Assembly: GCA_023700785.1 (NCBI GenBank) | Contig: JAMPYH010000049.1 | Coordinates: 1-12,315, forward strand | Source of the DNA: Candidatus Zixiibacteriota bacterium | GTDB lineage: Bacteria > Zixibacteria > MSB-5A5 > GN15 > FEB-12 | Direction of reading: 5' to 3' | Length of the DNA stretch: 12,315 bases | Part shown: in pieces, positions 1 through 6,769 of the stretch | How the letters are laid out: each line of letters begins with the position of its first letter | Position numbering within the stretch: position 1 is the first letter of the stretch | Notes under the pieces: model-generated | Seen by the model: only the letters and a program-made list of their open reading frames with translations | Told to the model about the DNA's origin: nothing | Database searches by the model: none | Translations under genes and position numbers: made by a program

Positions 1-41
1 GCCTCAGTGATCTCTTTCAGAAGCAGTTCAGTAGTATCCAC
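1..41 (-). CDS. Probable M42-family aminopeptidase, N-terminal 13 codons only (cut by window edge)
   Basis: Reading leftward from a GTG at 41-39 gives M-D-T-T-E-L-L-L-K-E-I-T-E before the window ends. An in-frame TGA at 53-51 means the protein cannot begin further upstream. GAGG at about 7 nt before the GTG is a plausible ribosome site. The string LLLKEITEA resembles the N-terminus of M42 (glutamyl aminopeptidase/endoglucanase-like) and related zinc peptidases, which often read 'LLKELTEA.GVSGYE'. No catalytic residue lies inside the window, so the family is inferred from about ten residues. It follows the HAD gene on the same strand after a 95-nt gap that holds inverted repeats, so it may be a separate transcript or the last gene of the long minus-strand run. 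Confidence 0.4.
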   Translation of the reverse strand, partial: MDTTELLLKEITE

Positions 42-72
42 AGCAAAACCTCAACTGTTGGTAAACCATTAC

Positions 73-98
73 GTACCAAGGTACCGGCAGGTTGCCGG
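73..98. repeat. Two abutting small inverted repeats between the HAD gene and the M42 start
   Basis: GTACC (73-77), AA, GGTAC (80-84) is immediately followed by CCGGCA (84-89), GGT, TGCCGG (93-98). The second has a 6-bp stem with a 3-nt loop. Neither strand shows a U-rich run after the stem, so this is not a canonical intrinsic terminator. It could still attenuate or protect the upstream minus-strand message. Nothing else is evident in 42-136. Confidence 0.4.
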
Positions 99-136
99 AG
101 TCGGGTAATATAGTCGCTTTCGGGTGGACTGGAAAC

Positions 137-874
137 CTAAATTTCGAGGTGATCCAGCAGCTCGGAGAGCTGGTTGATCTTGCGGGTCGTGGGAGGCATG
201 TCGGCCGGGTACTCCCTCCCCTCCTTTACTTTGAGGATGGCCGGCATCCCTATTCCATTTGGGCCGGTAATATCTTCCACGTAACGGTCCCCGATATAGA
301 CACACTGTTCCGGCGCCAATCCGGCCTGGTGGCACGCCTCACGAAAGATCTCAGGGTGCGGCTTGCGGAGTCTGAACGTTGAACTGAATATGGCAAAATC
401 GAGGAATGGTTCTATACCGAACTTCCTGAGTTCATATCTGTGCACTCGCTCTGGGAATACCGTGTTTGAGATCAGACCGATCTTAACATACCGGGAGCGG
501 AGTCGCCTTAGCGTTTCCAACGTATCATCGTAGATGAACAACAGCGTATCAACCGGCTTGTAGTAGGCGTCAAAGAAACGATCGACGAAATCAGTCGAGA
601 CTGAATCCGTGTAGGATCTCAGCATCTCAGACGCGACTTCGGGCACTGACCACTCGACCAACGACTCGTTCGCCCGCTTGCGGTAGGATGCTTTGGCGTT
701 TTCGAACATCTTATGAAACTCAACCGGATCGGGGATACGGTAGCCATGCTCAAGGAGAAAAGCATGCGCGTTATGCGCGCAGAGGACGTTCAGTTCGTCC
801 CAGGCCACTGCTTCGTACTCGATCAGCGTGGAACCGAGATCAAAGATGATCGCTTGGGGGTTCAATTTCTCCAT
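137..874 (-). CDS. HAD-superfamily hydrolase-like protein (subfamily I), altered motif I
   Basis: A 245-residue protein of the haloacid dehalogenase superfamily, cytosolic, probably acting on a small phosphorylated metabolite; the substrate cannot be read. Motif I is FDLGSTL, with the nucleophile at D12. Motif II is the S/N of GLISNT. The motif III lysine lies in RLRKPHPEIF, and motif IV is GDRYVEDI. The alpha-helical insertion between motifs I and II is a C1-type cap. The second aspartate of the usual DxD is Gly14, as in a known FDLGxTL subset, so phosphatase activity is uncertain. The reading frame is open to 943, but the ATG at 874 gives the normal HAD N-terminus and leaves 8 nt after the ddl stop; the longer start would add an unsupported 23-residue tail inside ddl. 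No clear SD is visible. Last complete gene of the minus-strand run. Confidence 0.8.
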   Translation of the reverse strand: MEKLNPQAIIFDLGSTLIEYEAVAWDELNVLCAHNAHAFLLEHGYRIPDPVEFHKMFENAKASYRKRANESLVEWSVPEVASEMLRSYTDSVSTDFVDRFFDAYYKPVDTLLFIYDDTLETLRRLRSRYVKIGLISNTVFPERVHRYELRKFGIEPFLDFAIFSSTFRLRKPHPEIFREACHQAGLAPEQCVYIGDRYVEDITGPNGIGMPAILKVKEGREYPADMPPTTRKINQLSELLDHLEI

Positions 875-882
875 AGCAGGTA

Positions 883-1893
883 TCAACCCAGCGCCGACTT
901 GATGATCCTGGCCATCAGCGCGTCGAAATCCATGCCGACACACTTCGCCGCCATTGGAGCCAATGAAAGATTGGTCATACCCGGCAGAGTGTTTACTTCA
1001 AGGCAATAAAACCGACCATCAGGGGCCAGCATGAAATCAACCCTCGCCAAACCGGTGGCGGTCACTACCTCGTACGCCTTGACCGCGGATCTCTGTATTT
1101 CTACGGCCAGAGAGCTATCGATCTCCGCAGGGGCGATATATTCGGACATCCCCTTAGTGTATTTCGCCTGGTAATCGTACAGCTCGTTTTTCGGGCGGAT
1201 CTCCACCACCGGCAATGCTTCACCGTCCAGAACAGCAACGGTCAGCTCCCGCCCCTGGATGAACTCCTCAACCAGTATCCTGTCCCCTTCGGCCGCCGCC
1301 GCGCGCAAGGCCGCCGGGATCTCCGATGCGGCCTTTACTTTGGTCAGGCCAACAGTCGAGCCGCCATCGTTCGGTTTGATGATCACCGGAAACGTAAATC
1401 GATGCGCGATCTCAGCCGCGGCTCGGGCTTCGCACGCTTCGCCGGTGTATTTGATTAGCAGCCATGCCGGCGTCGGGATGGCGTCCGACTCAAACAGCCG
1501 TTTGGTGACCGCTTTGTTCATCGCTATCGCCGAGGCCGCCATCCCTGACCCGGTGTATTTGATCCCCGCCAAATCAAGCAGCGCCTGGATGGTCCCGTTT
1601 TCACCGGCTCCGCCATGCAATCCCAGGACCACCAGATCGACCTTCCCCATTTCCGGCGAGCCAAGAGCGGCGGTCAAGGACCGCTGCGGGTCCGCGACCG
1701 GCTTATTTGGCTGGTCATGCGGAAGTTGAGCGTTGAACTGACCATCGGTGCCTATCAATAGCCGTCCGCTTGAGGGATCGATCGCCAAAACCGAATGGCC
1801 GAGACGGACAAGCGATTCATACATCGCCTTGCTCGAGTTCAGCGAGACCTGATTCTCGGAGGAGTTTCCTCCTCCCAACAGGAGTATGTTCAT
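883..1893 (-). CDS. ddl: D-alanine--D-alanine ligase
   Basis: An ATP-grasp ligase making the D-Ala-D-Ala dipeptide for the peptidoglycan stem peptide, in the cytoplasm. 336 residues, somewhat longer than the roughly 306 of E. coli DdlB. The N-terminal domain has LLGGGNSSENQVSLNS (E13 matches the catalytic Glu) and LHGGAGENG. The ATP-grasp part has IIKPNDGGSTVGLTKV (K173, S179), YDYQAKY (K244, Y245, the tyrosine of D-Ala-D-Ala-type enzymes), VDFML (D286) and LEVNTLPGMT (E299, N301, metal ligands). Some usual positions differ: Gln15 where Glu is common, GENG where GEDG is usual, and MNK where MDK is usual. The start ATG overlaps the stop of the DedA gene by 4 nt (ATGA), implying translational coupling. 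Identity is secure; the substitutions probably do not abolish activity. Confidence 0.95.
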   Translation of the reverse strand: MNILLLGGGNSSENQVSLNSSKAMYESLVRLGHSVLAIDPSSGRLLIGTDGQFNAQLPHDQPNKPVADPQRSLTAALGSPEMGKVDLVVLGLHGGAGENGTIQALLDLAGIKYTGSGMAASAIAMNKAVTKRLFESDAIPTPAWLLIKYTGEACEARAAAEIAHRFTFPVIIKPNDGGSTVGLTKVKAASEIPAALRAAAAEGDRILVEEFIQGRELTVAVLDGEALPVVEIRPKNELYDYQAKYTKGMSEYIAPAEIDSSLAVEIQRSAVKAYEVVTATGLARVDFMLAPDGRFYCLEVNTLPGMTNLSLAPMAAKCVGMDFDALMARIIKSALG

Positions 1894-2522
1894 CCGTGCG
1901 TCCTCGTTCGATATCTCCTGACTCGCCGCCAGACAAATAGCGCTATCACAAGCCCTACCAGCGGCCAGACAATGGTATTGTACGTTCGGACATACTGCTC
2001 GATCAACGCGAAGTTCTCGACCAGCATGGTAGCGAGAAACATCAGCAGTCCGACAAATATCAGGTACGAGATGAGCGAATAGACCAACATTCGGACCGCG
2101 TAATAGTGAGCGATCCCCGCGGCCAGGGCGAGCGCCGACCGAAGTCCCACGATAAAACGAGACGAGATCAGGATCAGACCGCCGTAGTTTTCCAGGCGAT
2201 GCTCCATCCTGCGTATATCATCGGCAGTGAACCACCGGTAATTTCTCGAAATTACAAATCCTCGCCCGTAGTGCCGGCCAAGGTAGTAGAGGAACATGAC
2301 CGACGACATCCCGCCGATCAGGATCACGGTCAAAGTCAGGTAGAACTCAAGCCGCCCCAGCGCAACCAGGCCGCCGGCCACCAGAATAAAACTATCCCCC
2401 GGAAATGGAGGGACCATATTTTCGATGAAGCAGGCCGCGAAAATGGCCGCATAGACCCACAAACTGCCGTAGGCAAAGATCTGGTCGAGATAGGCGTTGA
2501 GTTCAGGAAGTGAACTACTCAT
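1890..2522 (-). CDS. DedA-family inner-membrane protein
   Basis: A polytopic inner-membrane protein of 210 residues from the DedA (SNARE-associated/VTT) family. Members are implicated in undecaprenyl-phosphate or phospholipid flipping and membrane homeostasis. Visible family marks are FIENMVPPFPGDSFILVAGG (E34, D43), the G-x2-Y-LGR-x2-G stretch (about 75-88), and SRFIVGLRSALALAAG, where R122 and R128 match the two essential arginines spaced six apart. The proline of the usual RFxPGxR is Val125 here. Hydrophobic segments lie at about 20-35, 44-82, 115-137, 145-170 and 185-200. A basic C-terminal tail follows. The start overlaps the ispF stop by 8 nt and the stop overlaps ddl by 4 nt. Its place between isoprenoid and D-Ala-D-Ala genes fits a lipid-carrier or envelope role, which is inference. 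Confidence 0.9.
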   Translation of the reverse strand: MSSSLPELNAYLDQIFAYGSLWVYAAIFAACFIENMVPPFPGDSFILVAGGLVALGRLEFYLTLTVILIGGMSSVMFLYYLGRHYGRGFVISRNYRWFTADDIRRMEHRLENYGGLILISSRFIVGLRSALALAAGIAHYYAVRMLVYSLISYLIFVGLLMFLATMLVENFALIEQYVRTYNTIVWPLVGLVIALFVWRRVRRYRTRTHG

Positions 2523-3003
2523 GGTCAGCTATCAGACAAACCGCCGACGCGGCGATCCCTTCCTCACGGCCGACAAATCCGAGCCTCTCGCACGTGGTCG
2601 CTTTGATACCGATACACTCCTCCGAAATCGCCAACGCCGCGGCGATACGCGACTTCATGGTTGCGATATGCGGCAACATCCTAGGCCTCTCCGCCAGAAT
2701 TGTGGCGTCGATATTGATCACCGCTCGGTACCCTGCGTTCTCTACAAGGGACTTAACTTTGACCAAAAGGTCCCAGGAATTCGCGTCTTTGAACGAAGCA
2801 TCGGTCGGTGGAAAGAAATGTCCGATATCCGGCAGCCCAGCGGCCCCAAGCAGAGCATCGCAGACGGCGTGCAGGAGAACATCCGCGTCAGAGTGCCCCT
2901 TCAGTCCGCGGTCGAACGGGATCTCGACACCGCCAATCACCAGACGGCGTCCGGCGGCAAATGGATGAATGTCGAAACCTTGCCCGACCCTAATTCTGCT
3001 CAT
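2515..3003 (-). CDS. ispF: 2-C-methyl-D-erythritol 2,4-cyclodiphosphate synthase
   Basis: Fifth step of the MEP isoprenoid pathway: converts CDP-methylerythritol 2-phosphate to the cyclodiphosphate with release of CMP. 162 residues, the normal length. Metal ligands are seen as D11 and H13 in GQGFDIHP and H45 in DADVLLHAVCDALLGA. GHSDAD, DIGHFFPPTD and the C-terminal KATTCERLGFVGREEGIAA are family signatures. The active form is expected to be a trimer. The start overlaps the 3' end of ispD by 14 nt, with AGGAG inside ispD 4 nt before the ATG, so it is coupled to ispD. The two genes are fused in some bacteria; here they are separate frames. Confidence 0.97.
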   Translation of the reverse strand: MSRIRVGQGFDIHPFAAGRRLVIGGVEIPFDRGLKGHSDADVLLHAVCDALLGAAGLPDIGHFFPPTDASFKDANSWDLLVKVKSLVENAGYRAVINIDATILAERPRMLPHIATMKSRIAAALAISEECIGIKATTCERLGFVGREEGIAASAVCLIADHE

Positions 3004-3679
3004 ACATCTCCTGCTCCAGCATCACCTCTACCATGAGCAGATCGTTGGGCGTGGTCACTTTGATATTGGGCCAGGCAGGTTGCACAACGTGTACCGCTAC
3101 GCCCTGTGACTCCACCAGCGACGCATCGTCAGTAACGCTTGCCGGATGCTCCTGGTGCGCTTTGAAGATCATCTCGTATTCAAACACCTGGGGAGTCTGC
3201 GCGAGAAATAAGCGACGGCGGTCGAGGGTCGCGACCACCACCTCGTCTTCGACCCGCTTGACCGTGTCGGTAACCGGAGCGGCAAGCATCGCCGCGCCAC
3301 TCTCATGGGCTTTGGCTACCGCCGAATCTATATCACCTGGATGCACCAACGGCCGGGCGCCATCATGAATCGCGACATACTTGGTGGAAATGGGCATCGA
3401 CAACAACCCCATCAGTACTGATTCCTGCCGTGTCGCCCCGCCGGACACGATCTTGTACACTTTCTCGAAGCCAAATGGATCGACAACGTTGTCTCCGGCA
3501 AATAGCAGGTAATCAGATGATACTACTACCACGATCCGTTCGATCGAATGAGCAGCTTCGAAGCGGCTGATCGTCCACGACAGTAACGGTCGACCGGACA
3601 CAGTCACGAACTGCTTGGGGAGTTCCCCACCAAAGCGGGTAGATTGACCGGCGGCAACGATCAGGGCGGTAGTACTCAT
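2990..3679 (-). CDS. ispD: 2-C-methyl-D-erythritol 4-phosphate cytidylyltransferase
   Basis: Third step of the MEP pathway: transfers CMP from CTP to methylerythritol 4-phosphate. 229 residues, normal for the family. The nucleotidyltransferase signature ALIVAAGQSTRFGGELPKQF gives R15 and K22. Further signatures are GGATRQESV (R84), AIHDGARPLV (105-112), VTDTVKRV, QTPQVFEYEMI and VTDDASLVE (182-190). It precedes and overlaps ispF, giving two sequential-pathway enzymes from one message; ispE is not in the window. The ATG at 3679 has no SD in front of it. Instead TATATT ends exactly 7 nt before the ATG in the 41-nt gap after queA, suggesting its own promoter and a leaderless start. Confidence 0.97.
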   Translation of the reverse strand: MSTTALIVAAGQSTRFGGELPKQFVTVSGRPLLSWTISRFEAAHSIERIVVVVSSDYLLFAGDNVVDPFGFEKVYKIVSGGATRQESVLMGLLSMPISTKYVAIHDGARPLVHPGDIDSAVAKAHESGAAMLAAPVTDTVKRVEDEVVVATLDRRRLFLAQTPQVFEYEMIFKAHQEHPASVTDDASLVESQGVAVHVVQPAWPNIKVTTPNDLLMVEVMLEQEMYEQN

Positions 3680-3714
3680 GGCGCCAAATATACGTGTCTC
3701 AATGAACTCTCAAA
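3680..3714 (-). promoter_or_regulatory. Putative leaderless promoter of ispD
   Basis: On the minus strand TATATT (3692-3687) stands 7 nt from the ispD ATG (3679). TTTGAG (3714-3709, 16-nt spacer), or TTGAGA one base later (15-nt spacer), is a possible -35. A start 7-8 nt after the -10 would coincide with the A of the ATG. No SD-like purine run lies between. The layout is the same as that before the HIT gene at 11751. Confidence 0.5.
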
Positions 3715-3720
3715 AGCGCT

Positions 3721-4761
3721 TTATAAGATGAGCATCGCGTCGCCATAACTGTAAAACCGGTACTCCAGTCTGATCGCCTGGCGGTAGGCTTCCATCAGGA
3801 GGTCGTGTCCGGCGAACGCGGAGACCAGGATGAGCAACGACGACTTGGGAAGATGAAAATTGGTGATCAGGTGGTCGGTGAACTTGAATGAAAAGCCCGG
3901 CCGAATATAGAGGTCAACCATCTTCGCCAGCGGTTGAACCTGGCCAGCAACCAGTTTGGTAGATTCCAGAGTCCTGACCGAAGTGGTCCCTACTACCCAG
4001 AGCTTCCCCCCTCGCTCTTTTACCTGATCCAGTTTTGCCGCCGACGTATAGGGCAGTTCAGCATACTCCGGGTCAACCAGATGATCTTCGATCTGCTCAG
4101 CCTTGACGGGCTTAAATGTCCCTGGCCCGACATGGAGAGTTAATGGTATCAGGGAAACCTTTTTCGCGGCTGTCTGTCGAAGCAGGTCCCTGCTAAAGTG
4201 AAATCCGGCTGTCGGCGCGGCCACCGCCCCAACCTTGCCTTTGTCGGCAAAGACGGTCTGATATCGCCGGACATCCGATGGTTGATCCGCGCGATCGATA
4301 TAATGCGGCAGAGGGATATGCCCCGCCTGGGCGATCACGCGCTCGCGGGCGGTTCTTGAGGAAAACCTCACCTGCCATCTCCCGTCGCCAAAATACCGGA
4401 CAAGCTCGACAGCTCCGCTGTCGCCGAAGCGGATACGCTCTCCCTCCTTTACGCGGCGGGACGGACTGACCAGAGCTTCCCACACCTCGCCAGCCTCACG
4501 TTCCGAGAGCCTCACCAGAAACACCTCAACTCTGGCGCCACTTTCACGGTTACCCCACAACCTCGCCTTGAAGACTTTGGTATTATTGACGACCAAGCCA
4601 TCCCCCGGCGACAGATACTCCAGAATCTCCGGGAATCTCCTGTGACTGATGGAGCCGTCCCGCCGATCCGCGACCATCAGACGGGATTCTCCGCGCTTCC
4701 GGGTCGGGAACTGCGCGATAAGTCTGTCCGGAAGGTGATAATCGAATTGGGAAATATCCAT
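3721..4761 (-). CDS. queA: S-adenosylmethionine:tRNA ribosyltransferase-isomerase (queuosine synthesis)
   Basis: Moves and isomerises the ribosyl group of AdoMet onto preQ1 in the tRNA wobble position, giving epoxyqueuosine. 346 residues, full length. Seen in order: FDYHLPDRLIAQFP (6-19), GLVVNNTKVFKARL (55-68), RYQTVFA (166-172), GAVAAPTAGFHF (178-189), HVGPGTFKPV (210-219), VGTTSVRTLE (257-266), TDHLITNFHLPKSSLL (295-310) and RFYSYGDAMLIL at the C-terminus. A ruvB-queA neighbourhood is common in bacteria; the usual partner tgt is absent from the window. It starts 26 nt after the stop of the 96-residue gene. The gap contains a 14-bp palindrome, and the SD before the ATG is weak (GGGT). Confidence 0.97.
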   Translation of the reverse strand: MDISQFDYHLPDRLIAQFPTRKRGESRLMVADRRDGSISHRRFPEILEYLSPGDGLVVNNTKVFKARLWGNRESGARVEVFLVRLSEREAGEVWEALVSPSRRVKEGERIRFGDSGAVELVRYFGDGRWQVRFSSRTARERVIAQAGHIPLPHYIDRADQPSDVRRYQTVFADKGKVGAVAAPTAGFHFSRDLLRQTAAKKVSLIPLTLHVGPGTFKPVKAEQIEDHLVDPEYAELPYTSAAKLDQVKERGGKLWVVGTTSVRTLESTKLVAGQVQPLAKMVDLYIRPGFSFKFTDHLITNFHLPKSSLLILVSAFAGHDLLMEAYRQAIRLEYRFYSYGDAMLIL

Positions 4762-4782
4762 GGCGAGCGACCCGCAAGACGA

Positions 4783-4796
4783 AGCCGTTAACGGCT
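4783..4796. repeat. Perfect 14-bp palindrome before queA
   Basis: AGCCGTTAACGGCT is its own reverse complement. It covers the stop codon of the 96-residue gene (4788-4790) and lies 21 nt from the queA ATG. With no loop it fits a dimeric protein site better than an RNA hairpin; chance is possible. Confidence 0.4.
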
Positions 4797-5078
4797 CCTG
4801 AAAGTGGTCAGTCGATCGATCCAGATCTGTGTCAAATTCTGTTGTTCGGACGTGAGCGAAGTTGGCAACGGTTGTCCGCCGAGGTGTCCCTCAAGCGCGT
4901 CGAGCGCAATACGCGTATCCTCAACGGTCAACACAATCCCCGCGTCATTCTTAAGTTTGTCTCTGAAGCGGAGCGTTTCGCTGAGAAGCATCGCGACCAC
5001 ACCGGTCGGGTCATTCTCCCGAGCGAACATCTGTTCGCCGAGCGTACGCATCAAGAGCGAAAAGGCGTCATCTGACAT
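4788..5078 (-). CDS. Uncharacterised 96-residue protein between ruvB and queA
   Basis: I do not recognise this protein. It is small, probably soluble and mostly helical, with no signal peptide, membrane segment or cysteines. The N-terminal half (MSDDAFSLLMRTLGEQMF, then GVVAMLLSETLRFRDKLKN) and the middle (VEDTRIALDALEGHL) look like amphipathic helices. A Gly/Pro linker (GGQPLP) leads to a last helix ending in basic residues. GGAG about 7 nt before the ATG at 5078 supports the start. It begins 18 nt after the ruvB stop and ends 26 nt before queA, so it is probably cotranscribed with both. The location does not prove a role in recombination or tRNA modification. Intact frame, good ribosome site and tight spacing argue that it is a real gene. 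Confidence 0.75.
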   Translation of the reverse strand: MSDDAFSLLMRTLGEQMFARENDPTGVVAMLLSETLRFRDKLKNDAGIVLTVEDTRIALDALEGHLGGQPLPTSLTSEQQNLTQIWIDRLTTFRSR

Positions 5079-5096
5079 GAGCTGTATGCTCCGCGA

Positions 5097-6122
5097 TCAA
5101 AAGAGCGTTTCCTGTGCGGTTCCCGGAAGTTTCATTCCGAGGTGCCTGGCGGCGTCGAGCGACGCCATCCGCCCGCGCTTGGTCCGCTGAATATATCCGA
5201 TCTTGAGCAGGTACGGCTCAACCATATCGACCAGCGTGTCAATCTCCTCGCTCAACGTAGCGGCCAGAGCCTCGATGCCAACAGGCCCCCCCTTGTAATA
5301 CTCGATGATGATCCGGATCAGTTTCCGGTCAAGTTCATCCAAACCCTTAGGATCGACCCCTTCCGCCTCCAGCGCCTTCGCCGCAAGTTCAGGAGTGGCG
5401 TTCCCATCCCCTTTTACGGCGGCGTAATCGCGTACTCGACGCAGCAGTCGATTCGCGATCCTCGGCGTCCCACGCGATCGCTGCGCGATCGTCAACGCTG
5501 ATTCTCTGTCGATCGGGGTATCCAGGAGTGAAGCGGACCGCAGGACGATCGTCTGCAGGTCGGATGCTTCGTAGAAGTCAATATGGTAATAGAGTCCGAA
5601 CCGATCTCGCAGCGGAGCGGACAACATCCCGGCACGCGTGGTCGCGCCGACTAGCGTAAATCGTTTGAGCGGGACATTAATAACCTTGGCAAACGCTCCC
5701 TTGTCCACCACAAAGTCAACCTTGAAATCTTCCATCGCCGGATAAATGAACTCCTCGATCACGGGCGACAACCGATGGATCTCATCAATGAAAAGAATAT
5801 CCCCCTCGTTGAGATTCGTCAGGATCCCCATCAGATCGCCGGTGCGCTGGAGCGCGGGCCCGGATGTCGATATCAGCTTCGAGCCCATCTCGTGGGCGAT
5901 AATATGCGCAAGGGTTGTCTTCCCCAGTCCGGGTGGTCCGTACAGCAGGACATGTTCCACGGACTCATTTCGCATTTTGGCGGCATCTAGAAGCACCTGG
6001 AGTTTTTCTTTGAGCTCCCTCTGCCCGACATAATCGTTCAGCGTCCTGGGGCGAAGCGTGAATTGAAGAATATCCTCGTCCGGCGTCACTGGAGCGCCTG
6101 AGACGATCCGTTCGCGCGCCAT
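5097..6122 (-). CDS. ruvB: Holliday junction ATP-dependent DNA helicase RuvB
   Basis: The AAA+ motor that, with RuvA, drives branch migration of Holliday junctions. 341 residues, normal length. N-terminal LRPRTLNDYVGQ is followed by Walker A GPPGLGKT (62-69), Walker B FIDEIHRLSP (DEIH at 113-116), sensor 1 GATTRAG (159-165), the LRDRFG arginine-finger region (171-176) and RGTPRIANRLLRRVRD (sensor 2). The C-terminal winged helix contains GGPVGIEALAATLSEEIDTL and GYIQRTKRGR. The ATG overlaps the ruvA stop by one base (TGATG), with no strong SD of its own, so it is probably coupled to ruvA. Confidence 0.98.
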   Translation of the reverse strand: MARERIVSGAPVTPDEDILQFTLRPRTLNDYVGQRELKEKLQVLLDAAKMRNESVEHVLLYGPPGLGKTTLAHIIAHEMGSKLISTSGPALQRTGDLMGILTNLNEGDILFIDEIHRLSPVIEEFIYPAMEDFKVDFVVDKGAFAKVINVPLKRFTLVGATTRAGMLSAPLRDRFGLYYHIDFYEASDLQTIVLRSASLLDTPIDRESALTIAQRSRGTPRIANRLLRRVRDYAAVKGDGNATPELAAKALEAEGVDPKGLDELDRKLIRIIIEYYKGGPVGIEALAATLSEEIDTLVDMVEPYLLKIGYIQRTKRGRMASLDAARHLGMKLPGTAQETLF

Positions 6123-6769
6123 CAGGAGCCTGCTTTCGCGCCGCGCTCATTGCGGAACATGATGGTAATAAGGTCTTCGACCTTCTCGATCTTGTGAGCG
6201 GCTTTCATCGCCGACTGGATCATGGTCTGAGCTTCAGCACGCGAGTACTGGAGTTGCGTCAATATTTCCATCGCTTCGTCAACAAAGGGAGTGCTCGACG
6301 GTTCCGGTCGGGCAAGCGGTTGTTCGGTGCGGGAGAGCGCGAACTTGACTGTCTTCCCGTGCAATTCGGCGATGATCTTTTCTGACAGTCGTTTTCCGAC
6401 TCCCGGCAGCCGCGACAGCGCGGCGGTATCTTTCATTTCAATCGCCGACGCGATATCCCGGATCGGCAGAATGAGCGATCTGAGCGCCTTGCGTACTCCC
6501 ATCCCCGATACGTGAGTCAGCAGCGAGAAAAATTCGCGGTCAAGCGGATCAGTAAATCCAACTAGCCGCGGATATTCGTTGGCCTTTTTATCTCCAGCCT
6601 CAATAAAATAGACTGTCTCAAAACAGATCTCCCGCCCGATCCCGCCGTTGTCTTTGAGCCGCTCAGCCAGGCCAGACGGGATCATCACTTCGTACGACAG
6701 CCCCCCGACCTCCACAAGCGCCGATGAATCGCCTACCTGAGACAGACTACCTCTGATTCGGCTGATCAT
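6122..6769 (-). CDS. ruvA: Holliday junction DNA helicase subunit RuvA
   Basis: Tetrameric junction-binding protein that loads RuvB. 215 residues, slightly longer than the roughly 203 of E. coli. The N-terminal OB-fold starts MISRIRGSLSQV with VGGLSYEVMIPS. Two helix-hairpin-helix motifs follow: HVSGMGVRKAL (86-96) and LSRLPGVGKRLSEKII (118-132), the latter leading into AELHGK. A Pro/Ser linker (about 148-162) precedes domain III (EAMEILTQLQYSRAEAQ), which contacts RuvB. The stretch FIEAGDKKANEYPRLVGF is a few residues longer than the matching E. coli loop. The start overlaps the ruvC stop by 4 nt (ATGA), with GAGGT about 9 nt upstream. Confidence 0.97.
   Translation of the reverse strand: MISRIRGSLSQVGDSSALVEVGGLSYEVMIPSGLAERLKDNGGIGREICFETVYFIEAGDKKANEYPRLVGFTDPLDREFFSLLTHVSGMGVRKALRSLILPIRDIASAIEMKDTAALSRLPGVGKRLSEKIIAELHGKTVKFALSRTEQPLARPEPSSTPFVDEAMEILTQLQYSRAEAQTMIQSAMKAAHKIEKVEDLITIMFRNERGAKAGS

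Noticed and set aside
875..943. Longer start for the first HAD protein inside ddl (adding 23 residues from 943)
   Set aside because: The extension has no HAD similarity and lies inside ddl; the ATG at 874 gives the standard N-terminus.
1259..1729. Long plus-strand open frame opposite ddl (and similar frames opposite yebC, ruvB and ispD)
   Set aside because: These are antisense shadows of well-conserved genes, with low-complexity Ser/Ala/Arg-rich translations and no ribosome sites.
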